NCBI GenBank assembly: GCA_002633005.1
Contig: NMRA01000046.1
Location: 13,478-77,477, forward strand
DNA from: Phoronis australis
Lineage: Eukaryota; Phoronida; Phoronidae
Reading direction: 5' to 3'
Length of the DNA: 64,000 bases
Numbering within the stretch: the first letter of the stretch is position 1; every line of letters begins with the position of its first letter. Both the position numbers and the translations under genes were made by a program. Positions 50,434 to 62,287 of this stretch are shown piece by piece. Below the pieces are notes generated by a model, which worked only from the letters and a program-made list of their open reading frames with translations, made no database searches and was not told where the DNA came from.

Positions 50434-50434
50434 A
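50273..50434. repeat. 162-bp near-perfect palindrome at MITE right end
   Basis: Same architecture as 12883-13044: TAGATTATTACATG arm, GGGGCTAACGCCCC centre near 50353, CATGTAATAATCTA arm. Arms differ at scattered positions. Confidence 0.88.
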
Positions 50435-53190
50435 TATGTATTTTAATAATTCCCGATTCTGCTTCTTTCAAAAATATATACTTTTACTAGTTGCCACAGT
50501 CTAGTTTTCTTGGTATTTAACTTTGAATTAACGTTCCTCAATAAGGTCCTCCATAACCATAATCTTTTAAAAACGTAAAGAACACGTAAAACACCATTTG
50601 TTGTTATTTTGTTACTAGTGACTACGTAGTGAATTAATCGAAGAGCCATAATAGATCGGAGCCGTCTAAACTAAAACGGGGATTTTTCGTAGATGACCGT
50701 GGGCGTGTATTCAGAAAATTAAAATTTTTGAGCCTTTTAACACCAATTAAACGCCCGAGTGCAAATGGAAAGATATAATTTTGGCTACGTGAATGCCAGC
50801 ATGAAGCGCGATCTGAATTTTTGTAAGTGAAACAACCCTTGTGACTAAAAGTTGACGCTGAGTGGGCTTTTAAGAGGAAAATTTCCGAATAAACGCCCCC
50901 TATCTGGGCGTTTCATCGGGTGGGCTTATCTACGGAAAATCCCGGTAGGTACTAGTCTGACGAATCATACAGCCAAGAGATATTGGAATCGATTAGCCCC
51001 TACTGGCAACTAATTAAACATTTAGCCAAGTGCGGAATATAAATCTCAGAAATAGCTGATCAGATTCGTGAGAAACCTTGATATTAGAATTTGTTTTTAA
51101 AAAGTTCCACTTTTGCATAGGGGCTATAAAAGTTATGAAAATGATCCAAAGCAACCGTGTATTTAATGCGTCATCTTGATTATTTTTATCAAAGTAAAGT
51201 TGGTTATGAAATTAATGTCGTTTAATGAATGTACCTTTTTCCCTTATTTATACTAAAATGACATAGCCATGTGATCCAATCAGTGGCAGATAGTTATTTG
51301 GTCGAAAATGAAATTCTACAGAATTTCTACTTTCATCAGAAAATTTAGGCGACGCATTAGGATCAACTGAAAGGATAAGAAATCGTTGGTTCAATTGTAT
51401 CAACAATGACTTTAGAACCCATTCTGGCTACTCCGGAGATTTTGAAATTATACCGTTGATTCTGCTAAAATGAAGGGATTGTCTTTCTATAGACGTCGTG
51501 AACAAGCGAGAATAAACATTCACAAAGTTACAGCAGTTTAGAAGAGGAGATCAGATGCAAACACAGTCAAGATAGCATCTTCAATAAAAACGGACACTGC
51601 TGTGCCATGATGTTTTGGAATATTTACCTTTCAACTTCATCAATATATGATTTTAATATAAATTTAAATGCACTTGTACAGCAGTTATTTTTAAAGTCAG
51701 CACAACTCTGTTCCTAATTTTTTGCTAATTAATTTCATTATTAGCTTTCTGTCTTCGTTTTACCATGCACGGTGAAAGCGATACACATATCCTGAAGAAA
51801 AACACTATCAGATATTTGCTGTAAATCAGACCTAGGTACAAAAATGCTCTACGTTCAAAGGCAACAACTGATGTATATAAAATACGCCACACAGACTACC
51901 TATTCAGAAATGTTTGTAAAATTAACGATTTATGCATCATTGGTGAACCACATTGTCATGGTGAACCACATTGTCTAAGCTCAAATTCCAAAGATGACAA
52001 AGCTGCTTAAGGCTCCGGAAAGTTTCACTTCTCGTACTAAATAGGGTATCGACCTTTAAGAATAGGCGACATTTAAACCAAAATAATTCACCTAAAATTG
52101 AGACTATCCTTTATTCCAACAAACAGAACTGATCATTTTTGCTTTGTGGCATTTGATGTGTACACACTACAGCTGGAAGTCCTAGCCTATCGAGTATCGT
52201 GCCATACACACGTCTTCTAGCGGTAAGACGTAGAGGTTGTGACGTTATCCAGCTTACTCTGCAGATACACCTGAATCAATTAAAATAAAGACCTGACTAG
52301 TTATCAAATGACGAGCGACTGTGTTTTGTCACCATTCTCTGCATGGCCTATTTGTGTGCAGAACGAATGCGTTTTTAATTTTACGCCACATTTTTCCGCT
52401 TTACACGCTGTAAGGGTCTTTGTCCTAAAGTACGTGATATTTTCTGCAGGCGGCAATCAAAATCGTTCTTGATAAAATGTTACAATGCACAATTAACGTT
52501 TTGAAAAATTCATTCCGACTGTCAATAAAAAAGCTGGTTACGGAAAAAGCATCGTGAGCGAATTTTTAATTTGAAAAATATTTCTATCTTATCTCGTTGT
52601 GCTAAATAAGACACGAATTCATTCAATCAGGATCTTGTTACCTTGAAATGTTTGCCGATTCATTTTACCATTTAACGAGGAGGTGGAAAGGGGTGCACGT
52701 GATATGCTATAAACGCTCAACTTGAAATTTAAAAATCCGCTCACCATATTTGTCTCAACCTAGAAACACGGTAACAATCCAAATATACAGCTGGCTTTAT
52801 GCTCTAAACTTCCAATCTTTTCTAGGAAAAAGTTCTGTTTCATTTGCTTTGGTTTTGGTGCTATGCATCGAATTAATTTACTTTTTTGAAATTGTTTCTC
52901 TTTGATCTCTGGTTTCATGTCCTCGCATGGTGCGCCACCTTGTGGACATAGCTGGTTAACATGCGCAAGCAAAAAGTTGTTTGGTTCCATTATAATGTAA
53001 AATACCCAAAAGTGTATTATGTACTGTCTTGAGCGACGTTTCCCGGCATCTCATTTTCTGCAGAATAAACATGGTGGCTCTGGTGTACAAAACAGTTATC
53101 TTGTTACCCGAATGCGTACAGTTGAACGTGTCAATTAACTTGTCACCGTACCTTCGCATTATAGTGTAAAGGGATTAGATGTAAACTACT
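50435..53190. other. Non-coding stretch with an interspersed-repeat fragment
   Basis: 50890-50945 (CTGGGCGTTTCATCGGGTGG, CGGAAAATCCCGG) resembles 26808-26860 inside the hAT element. A 17-bp duplication (GGTGAACCACATTGTCA) lies near 51940-51976. No gene recognised. Confidence 0.45.
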
Positions 53191-53280
53191 GGGAATTATT
53201 CCAGGTACTGTTGGTGTACCGTCACGTTATCACGGGAATGATTCCAGGTACTGTTGCTGTGATGTACCGTCATGTTATCA
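53191..53280. repeat. Imperfect tandem duplication, ~45 bp x 2
   Basis: Two copies of ATTCCAGGTACTGTTG...GTACCGTCACGTTATCAC, the second with a small insertion. Confidence 0.85.
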
Positions 53281-53640
53281 CAAAGTTAAAAATACCAGGT
53301 GTCCATTTCCAAATGAATGTGTTAATGATAAATATTCAGTTTCAGCTAAAAACTTTTTACTTGATATCGAACTCGAAAATGTCTTAAACACAAACTCATT
53401 ATTCTGAGGTCAAGTTAAGCAGATGAGTGTTCAGTCCAAGTGTGCACTTAATCCAAGGTTTGAGCTACAAAGTCGAGTGGAACACTCGAACTTATGATTT
53501 TAATGCGGTGGCCATCAAGTATTTAACAGAATTCCACAATCAACCATGTAAACTATGGAATTATAGACAATTATTTTAAGTTCGAATTCAAGTGGAACGG
53601 AAAATGCCAAAAAATATTTTCGAGTTTCAGTTCGAGAAAA

Positions 53641-53706
53641 TAGATCCCGGGCCCAGGGGAAACATTAGAAGTAGATCCCGGGCCCAGGACCAACGGGAAC
53701 ATTAGA
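53641..53706. repeat. Imperfect tandem duplication, ~32 bp x 2
   Basis: Two copies starting TAGATCCCGGGCCCAGG and ending near AACATTAGAA, separated by a few changed bases. The GGGCCC core is itself palindromic. Confidence 0.85.
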
Positions 53707-53889
53707 AATAACCAAAACACAATTCCATTCACGTCATGCTCATGTCCCCTCATCAGACATCGTCAGCCAATCAGCGAACACGGAAACTACTTAAGAAATG
53801 AGCATGAACGTGACTCAAATGAAAACTGTGACGCCGACAACGGTATAAGTTTACAGGAACCCTTATTTCTATTTATAAAATTTAATAGA

Positions 53890-53955
53890 CTATGTATCTA
53901 GTAATTGACTATATATCTAGTACTTGACTATGTGCAGTGTATCTAGTACTTGACT
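53890..53955. repeat. Short tandem repeat of TATCTAGTACTTGACTA type
   Basis: Three to four degenerate copies of about 20 bases (GTATCTAGTACTTGACT). Confidence 0.8.
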
Positions 53956-56900
53956 GAAGGGAGTCGCAACATCTAAGGTTGAAAGAAAAAAGTATTACCA
54001 CACAAAATTTCAGGAAAACTCACCTGGTAGATGAAATTTTATTGAGGTGTGGTTCCCACTGTGCCTTTCTCAGGTAAAGGACAATGCAGCTTTCTCAAGA
54101 CCGTTTAACAATGATCTCCGTAGCTGTTTCAGAACGACAATAAATCCTGATAGCTTGGACGATTTCAGCTTAAATCCCCCGTCCAACAACTGAACCGTAA
54201 CAAAAATAGCTATAGACGAATGTTTTATCGCGCCAGACTATTTGAATAGTTTATCAGAACATGTGCTAAAAACCTCCAGTAAATGCTATGTTCGCATAGG
54301 GGGGCATATGAATGTGATAGGTAACGGAGATGTCCTTTTATCAAAAGAAAGACTGTTTATGGGACAGTTTAATGTGTCGGAGATTTGCTGGATTTACATT
54401 TTTCAGTTCTTTTGTTATTTTTTTATCAACATTAATTCTCAAAATCACGTATTAATTAAATTCACACCTCCACCCTGGTTTCTCTTATTAAAAGTCCACA
54501 CCGAAGTTCAACCGTTTCCCGTTTGTCATACTTCACGCCGTAGTATCACCACCGACAATTGCTTTCCTCGAGTTGTAGAAATTTTCAGGGATAATTGTGA
54601 CTAAGCGAAGAATTTGTAGCGCAAGGTCAATGTAGACCTGTCCCACGCGACATTGCTGCATCTCAGACCACACTACATTACCGTTAGCGAACCTTGCGGG
54701 ACTTCTTCAAACAAAATGTCCATCTCCGAGTCTCCAACTGATGCTTGAACCGTTGATTCAGAAACGTATCACTGTATTCCAGCTCATTTGTTGTTCATGT
54801 GGTCACTCCAATGAATGCGTTTTACGAGAGTACTAATTGCGTACAAATATTGATATTTTATACCCAGAGGAGAGTTAATTTATTTAAAATTAGATCAATA
54901 AATTCTAATTACCAAATGGAAACGCCTGAAACGTACTACTGGTCAATGGTCACCATATCTGCCCACCAGGATTAGGCTGGACACTCTCAGAAGGAAAGGT
55001 GCTTTAGTCCACTAGTGACCACATTATGTACGGCATGATGAAACGTGGGTGCCTTGATTTAAACAATCGGTGGGAAATCAGTAAACACTGAGCTCCATCT
55101 CTTGGAGTAAAAAGTATGAGGAATCACTAGCCACAATATATCCCTCCAGCTGCCGTCGATCTTTCAATAAAATTGTATTTACAAATAAATGTATCACCTG
55201 TTTAAAAGTCGTCACGTGATTTGTGGAAATGTTGGAAAAGATTCAGCATGGCAACTGTATTCAGGACTATACATTCACACTAGTATTGCTTTAGTGAGTC
55301 ACTTTGAAGCTCAGAACATTAATTGTTGAGACGATTATCCCTCATAACTGGACTTGTTGGATAACGTTTATTGATTAGATTTCACTTCAGTTACACGAGT
55401 ATAAGGTAATACTATTTTTCTTACATAGTTATTCGAACACCTTCAGAAATACTGATATTAATTATAAATGTTAGCTTATGCAACATTTACCTTACTAAAC
55501 GTTACAGCAATCCAACAATACTCACACTAGCGATCGATGGCGGAAATCAGGTTAGGCAATCGGTATTGTATCGCAACCTTAGCTAGCTGTCACGACAGCA
55601 AGATAACTAACTTCAATCGTAGAAGTAATTCCGGCATATAAGTTTCAGGCGCTGTTCAAAACATACTTTTTACAATTACCAACGTGGCCATTATAACTGT
55701 CACGTAGACCCTACCGTGTCGGAATGAAAACATGAGAAAAACACTGGTATTTAACCCTTAGAATTGTCATTCAAACAATAACATTGTAGTCTACCTACTC
55801 ATATTAAACATTGTTGTCGAATAAATGCGGTCTGTCTACCTATAGAGGTAACCGTTAGAGTGAAGCACGCGTAACCAACATCGCTGGTGTCCATTTACAA
55901 CATTTCAAGGCCGGTCAAGCATAACGGGCTTCGCTCTCTGACCAAAGTCATAACCCTGGGCTATATTATGGTAACAATCAAGACCCTACTTGGATCAGCA
56001 CTCGCAGTTTTAGTACAGATATGAAAATTCAGCATCTTTTGTTCACTGGACATTGAAGATAAATTAATATTTTCGCAAAAGTGGAAGTTTCGCCCCTACC
56101 AGCTGCCCTTGAATATTCAAAATGTTACCGTGCTCAACAGATCTTGAATTTTTACCGAATGATCAAGCTACAGGAACTGTTGCCAATAAACTCTGAAGCG
56201 TTCTTTTGAGCGGCTGAACATGTACCATGTCGAATTCGCATGCCTTTGTTTCCAAATAATTGCTAATGAAAACTTTATTTCATCTAGATGTTTATCTATC
56301 CCAATACGAAAATGTTTCAATAGTAACTGCCACCAAACAGTGAGTACTAGCCTCCCCAAACACTCATCACTGTGTGCCACCGTGTGGGGTAAGTACACTG
56401 TAGATCTTTCCTCTTTTTGAAGCCAGGGTCCGCCACTCTGATAAAACAAGCCGAACTCACAATTTCGAACAACGCCACTTGTCGACATGTATCAGTGTCA
56501 TTTCTGGGCGTTAAAGGTTGCTGTAAAATCTACTTACGATTGGTCCTCTGTTGTCCAGACATTCTCCAGCAGGATATTCAGGCAAGCATAGAATTCTGAC
56601 CCTTTCCTGTGTCTAGTTTGTTAAGCCTACTCGTTGCCTGTATCGATTTCGTTATGGCCACAAGCGAATTAGTGTCAATCGATGGGAAAGCTACCGGTTA
56701 AAGACCACCGGTGGCGACTAAGTTAACACAATAAAGTAACATTAACCAAAAGAGTAAATAGTCAAAACACAATTATTGTTACCTTTTGGTTTGAAAAACT
56801 GAATTCTGCATGGTCTTCTGTTACAGTCTTTGCCAACGGTAAAATCGATTGAAATGGTTACTGGTAACGACTGTGAGGCGCTAGGTCTCTACAGATTTAC

Positions 56901-58420
56901 CGGTGACATAATTATCTACATTCTAAGCACTATAATGATGGGCTAATTATGAAAATTTGCGATTTACCTTTTACTTTTCCTAAACGGAGAGAAAAAATCA
57001 AACTTGCTCGCCAGCCACTCTTCAGCCATTGTAATGAGAAATAGGCCGGAAATCTTTCAATACGGTTTAACTTATCCCTTGAGCTCGATATCTTGGATGC
57101 TTATCCTAATATTTGATAACATAGACAAAATTATCCCTGATGCTTAGAAAAAGACAGCTTAACGTTCCGAACTTTAAGTATGAACACGTCTTCATGGGAG
57201 TCTAATATGTTGTTTAAACGATAAACGTTAGCAACACACATTAGTGTTATTGGAATAACGAGGACTCAACCGTACGACAGAAACTTGTTTATGTAATGTT
57301 TTCGTATACAAATTTCAAGAAAGGCACCAGTATCACATTCTTTCCGAGTCGCATGCCTCATTCACTTACTCATGTTTTTCCTGAAAACAATATACAAAAA
57401 GTCAAGTTTAATTTCCAAACAAAGCATCGTAACACGCAACAATACATTGCGCTGGATAAGTGAGCTGTTACGACCAGCCATATCGTTACCTGTATTGGTT
57501 GACTACCGTTACATTTGGTAGTCTCATCTAGGTACACATGCAATTTTTAGAGACTGCTTACATATATTCATAAAACAACAGGCTTAAATGTTTATTTTCA
57601 TGTCACGACTGGCTGGAGTAAAAAGTTTATAGTTACTCTATTCGTTTCGTTACCGGCCTTGGTGTTGAGCATCAGAGGCATTGTCCCGTATCTCAGGAGG
57701 CTTTCCCATATGAATGGTTGGAAGGGACAAGTCGTCAATTCGGTTGCCGTGGTAGGCTCGGGCCTAGTCTTTCTGTCGCTCACTGCGTTGGTCTGATTTT
57801 AAATGTGCGTAAATCTATTCTACTCTAACATTGTGTGGATAGGAGCTTCCCCGCAGGACAAGATTGTAAGGTGATTTTACGACAGGCCTTTAACCAACTG
57901 ATTATTCAAAAAGGCGAGTTCACTTAATTTTCCAACCCCATCATCATCACCCCCGCAGAGTTTAAAATTTTCGCCATGGGGCTACGCGCAGCATGACTCT
58001 TTGTCTTTTTTCATGAAGATTTCGAAGTTCTCCCGATCGGTACCCAATGTCAGTACTTATGAACGTAACACGCATTAAAGATTCAGATAGAAAAAATGCT
58101 GTTTCGGTGACCATCGTACTTCACTCGAAACTGCTTGAAAATTGACCAGTCGCTTTCCGCGCTTTGTCTAAACTTTCAAATTCCACAGAATTTGATTGTT
58201 CAAATTTCTAATGAAGTCTCGAATAAACTGAGTGTAGTTGTCACGGTGTGAGAGTGTACTGCGACAGGAGGACAGCCCGAAAATCGCAGAGACCGGTCGG
58301 GTGTAGCTCCAAGTACCATAACATACACTTTTTTATAATGTTTATTACGAAATCTTCGATACAATGAATATACATAACCCAGAAAGCGCCAAGAGGCATT
58401 ATATCTGGGTTAAAATGTAC
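53956..58420. other. 4.5 kb without a supported gene
   Basis: Frames of 106-120 codons at 54242-54604 (+) and 56168-56488 (-) show no recognisable domain or splice context. A GC-richer patch at 57630-57785 is open on both strands. On plus it ends with a hydrophobic run (VVNSVAVVGSGLVFLSLTAL) and a stop at 57780. Neither reading is strong enough to call. Confidence 0.4.
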
Positions 58421-58498
58421 AAAGAAATCTATATACAATTATTTTACACAAATACATAAAAAGAAATCTGTATACAATTATTTTACACAAATACATAA
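58421..58498. repeat. Tandem duplication, 39 bp x 2
   Basis: Two adjacent copies starting AAAGAAATCTATATACAATT, nearly identical. Confidence 0.93.
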
Positions 58499-59138
58499 AT
58501 TAAAAGAAACTGTTGTTAAGATTACGATGACATATGATTACGAAAGTAAATAAATCATTTTCATACACATTTATACAATTCTATCCACTCACACAAAGAG
58601 ATTTAATATTATAAAGAAATTTTGACACTATTTCGAATAAAACCTTATTTTCATTTGGGTTGAGTTCTTGACTTTCATATAGAAAAAAATAATTTTATAA
58701 CATACACTCCGTTATTAGAGATTCTGCCGTACTCACAAAATTGTTTTTTCTGTTCGACAACACTGCACTTCTAGCCAAATATCTGCAAACTATAGAATTT
58801 AACTCAGCAGAAGTACATATCTTCGGATAGCAGAAATACCGTAGAATTTGATTGTTGACTTTATACCAATCTACCATTAATTGGGTCACATGACCAAGCT
58901 TTTTATTGCTATTTAGTAAAAACAGTACATTCTTAACAAAACTACTTGAGTAATAGCATGATCAAATTTCATACACTATAAATGTTCAAGATAAAATCTC
59001 AAAATCGCTTATACGATTTTCTAAATTACCCTTTCAATTCAATTAATTTATGCAACTTTAAAGGTTTTCCACAAAAAGCCCATTTGTCCTATAATGTATA
59101 GCCCTAATGCAAAACTGGAACATTTAAAAAACAATTCC
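58499..59138. other. Non-coding stretch
   Basis: AT-rich, nothing recognised. Confidence 0.5.
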
Positions 59139-59434
59139 AAGCAGTTCTGTTGAACAGTGCACAAAGCATAGTACCAAGCAGTTCTGTTGAACAGTGTACA
59201 AAGCATAGTACCAAGCAGTTCTGTAGAACAGTGTACAAAGCATAGTGCCAAACAGTTCTGTTGAACAGTGTACAAAGCATAGTACCAAACAGTTCTGTAG
59301 AACAGTGCACAAAGCATAGTACCAAACAGTTCTGTTGAACAGTGTACAAAGCATAGTGCCAAACAGTTCTGTTGAACAGTGTACAAAGCATAGTACCAAA
59401 CAGTTCTGTAGAACAGTGTACAAAGCATAGTACC
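59139..59434. repeat. Minisatellite, 37 bp x 8
   Basis: Eight head-to-tail units of exactly 37 bases, AAGCAGTTCTGTTGAACAGT followed by GYACAAAGCATAGTRCC. Variation is confined to a few positions. Each unit has GTTC...GAAC inverted symmetry. Because 37 is one more than a multiple of three and has no minus-strand stop in any frame, all three minus frames stay open (three overlapping 105-126 codon frames). These are not genes. An N at 59437 right after the last unit suggests the copy number may be collapsed. Confidence 0.97.
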
Positions 59435-59739
59435 AANTCAAAATGGCGCCAACGTATTTGTAGATTAGAAGAGTATTTTTATCAAAGGTATCAACTTACA
59501 CCGTAGAGCCTGACACAGATACATGAAGTGTAATCTGCTCACGTTTCTGAATAATAAACAGATAAAAGCATCATACATTTCTAAGTTCGAAAGTGGTAAA
59601 ATCTGTTGTGGACGCATACAGGTTATTAAAGTGGTCTTTGGAGGACTGTATTTTGGCACATAAAGAATTTAACCGAATGTGACACATATATACATGTAGT
59701 TGCGGGGCTTGTATATTGGGTGGATTGTAAGAACAGTGG

Positions 59740-59955
59740 AAAACCGGGATATATAATGTAGTTGGGCATATATCTAATGGGACATATAAAGTTGCGGGGT
59801 ATATATTGTATACACCTAACGGGACATATATACTTGCGGGCTATATATTGTACTGGGGCATATACCTAGTGAGGTATATATTATTGCGGGATATATATTG
59901 CTCCGGGGCATATACCCAACGGGGCATATATAGTTGCGGGCTATATATTTATATA
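59740..59955. repeat. AT-rich minisatellite, ~50 bp units
   Basis: Four to five degenerate units combining GGGCATATA(C/T)C, (A/C)GGGACATATA and TTGCGGGCTATATATTG. It merges into the TA-rich tract to the right. Confidence 0.8.
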
Positions 59956-60024
59956 TACCCCGGAACTAGGTCTCAAAATTTTACCCCGCTGCAAGGTTTC
60001 AAATAATAACCCCACATCTGTATA

Positions 60025-60029
60025 TAAAC

Positions 60030-60069
<40 letters not shown>

Positions 60070-60195
60070 GTATATATTTGTGTATATATATATACATATA
60101 CATATACATACACAAATATATACATATATATATATATATATATATGTATATGTATATATTTGTGTATGTATATGTATATGTATATATATATAATA
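60025..60195. repeat. (TA)n/(TATG)n tract with inverted symmetry
   Basis: Long TA dinucleotide runs interrupted by TATGTATATATTTGTGTA (about 60060-60083 and 60145-60167) and its inverse TACACAAATATATACATA (about 60109-60127). It can form cruciforms. Tyr/Ile-rich frames here are artefacts. It adjoins the 3' end of the minus-strand LINE. Confidence 0.92.
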
Positions 60196-60329
60196 CTATA
60201 AAATGCAGCCCGGAAACAACAGTTAGCATCCGGGCGTTAGGCAATGAACACACAATAATAAATAAGAATACTAAGCTGTTATCATTATATACAACAATAA
60301 GAGAAAAGAGAAAAGTGTAAAGTGACATT

Positions 60330-61311
60330 GACTTGCAACACATCGATACAAGAGCAAACTATGATAAACAAATGATGCAACATATTGAAGCAGTATAAGA
60401 TTAGTTTCAACACTGAAATTACTTGAACCATTGATGAGGATATTGGCTTTGTCTAGTAAACTACGGGTTTCATTAAGTGTACAGAACACATCAGAATTAC
60501 TTTCGATGACCTGGAAAAGTCCCTGTCACTGTTGAAAATTAATTGGACAGTCCAACAGAAAGTGAATTTTAGTCTGAGCTTGCCCACAATTTCACAACGG
60601 AGAGACGTCTCTGAAGGTGTGTCGAAATTTATCAGACTTAAGTAAAAGTCCAGAACACAATCTATTGAGAGATATCTCGTGAGATCTAGGAATAGTTTTA
60701 AACTTAGTAAGAGGGAAAGGTAGATTGGCATGACAGAAGTAATTTTTAAAGCTTGTTTTGATCATTGAGGGCAGTGTATTCCAATTTTCTATACACACTG
60801 GAATTCTGCGAGTTGCCCTGGAATATGACGGGGGGGTTGTGAAAATTATCAATGGTATTCCTAAGGCTAGGCCTTCGGCATTTTCTTTCATATTTGTTAA
60901 ATATAAGCTTATTAGACGCATTGTTTATGTTATTGAAAACTTTAAATGCGTGCATGGTTGTGTGTAGTTGCCTTCGTTCGGAAAGTGTAGACCAATTCAG
61001 GCTATTGAGAACTTTATTTTTTCTGAACCTTTAAATGATGCTGTGATTGAGAGTGCAGCTTGATACAGCAAACGATCTAACTGTAGTAGAACACCAGCAC
61101 TATCGGATTGATAGATCATGTCTCCGTAGTCAAAGTGGGGAAAGATAAATGCATTAAAACAAAACTTCTTAGTTGCCTTGATAAAAGTTTGATTGAATTC
61201 AGCAACTTTTGAACCTTAGCAACTAGATCACGACAATGAGCATTCAAAGAGAGATTGTTATCAAGAATAATACCTAAGTATTTATGGTTATATTTGTGTA
61301 TTCTCCCACCA
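60330..61311 (-). pseudogene. LINE C-terminal region
   Basis: HKYNHKYLGIILDNNLSLNA (about 61290-61235) is the usual post-catalytic block of the reverse transcriptase. Farther on, SVYRKLEYTAL / WNTLPSMIKTSFKNYF (around 60760-60720) and NRLCSGLLLKSDKFRH lead to a CNCG...H..LDCP knuckle near 60600-60550. A last open stretch, VFCTLNETRSLLDK at about 60490, fits the extreme C-terminus. The pieces lie in different frames. Confidence 0.8.
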
Positions 61312-61990
61312 CTAAGATGAAAAATTAAATAGTGGATCTTCATGAAGTAGTGAGCTTTTGGATGGTGAGAAAATAATGTCCACACTTTTTTCTGCTTTAA
61401 AATTCATTCGCCATTTGGCAGCCCACGAAGAAAGTCTGTGTAGATCATCTTGTTTTGTCATAGATAGTTGTGGATTGTCTTTAGGGAAGGGAAGAAATAA
61501 AGATGTGTCATCAGCGTATAGATACATGATACATTGTCGGGAAGGTCATTAATGTATAGAAGGAAAAGTAATGGACCATAACCTGGAGATGACGACATCA
61601 ATTCTCACTTTGTAGATGCGATTACAATAAACTTAAAAGAGTACCAGATATTCCAAAAGATCTTAATTTGTAAATGAGTACTTCATGTGGGACCACGTCG
61701 AAGGGAGAGGCAAAGCTGAGGAGAACAGACCTGACATTTAATTTATTTTCAAACTGTAAATGTATGTCATGGATGGTTTCAGTGAGTTAGGAAATTTTAC
61801 TTTTTTCCTGGTAGAAAACCAAACTGCAGTGGATATATGAGATTGTGTGAGTTTAAATGTCCAAGGAGTTTTCGAAAATTATAATCTTTTCTAGAATTTT
61901 GGAGAAGGTGTTAAGGAGTGTGATGGGGCGATAATTTGACAATTCTGACTTGCAGTGCTTCTTGTGAAGTAGTACCATTATTCCCAATTT
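61312..61990 (-). pseudogene. LINE reverse transcriptase remnant
   Basis: Reading along the minus strand in shifting frames: SNYRPITLLNTFSKILEK (about 61885-61945), PLQFGFLPG (about 61808-61835), DVVPHEVLIYKLRSFG (about 61665-61710), GPLLFLLYINDLPDN (about 61540-61580) and YLYADDTSLFLPFP (61524-61483, with the YADD catalytic Asp pair). Downstream is a WAAKWRMNFKAEKS segment. At least three frame changes and several stops separate these blocks, so the enzyme is dead. Confidence 0.9.
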
Positions 61991-62287
61991 CCAATTGGAA
62001 GGATAATGACCTGACAACAGAATTTTGTTAAATAGTTTTGTGAGAGGTACAGATAATTCTTTAGCTGTAATTTTTTCATTTTATTTGTTATGAGTTCTGA
62101 TCCATTTGATTTGTTAACGTCGATAACCTCATCTTTAATGCTTTCAACAATGCCGATATTGTAATCATGTTTTGCACTTTTTTATACTTTCCACGTGTTG
62201 ATTGAAATGGCGATAGTTGCCAGACTGTTTGTAGCGCCTGTGTAACTTAGAGCGTTTTTTAAGTTCGCGTTTTATCAGTTCTGTAAA

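Noticed and set aside
54242-54604. 120-codon plus-strand open frame
   Set aside because: No domain, homology or splice context; it includes an AT-rich run giving IFQFFCYFFININS.
59139-59434. CRISPR-like regular repeats
   Set aside because: Units are head-to-tail with no unique spacers, in a eukaryotic genome; a minisatellite.
59048-59441. Three overlapping minus-strand frames of 105-126 codons
   Set aside because: Entirely produced by the 37-bp minisatellite, whose length cycles one peptide through all frames.
59999-60343. Tyr/Ile-rich frames of 96 and 114 codons on both strands
   Set aside because: Translation of a (TA)n microsatellite.
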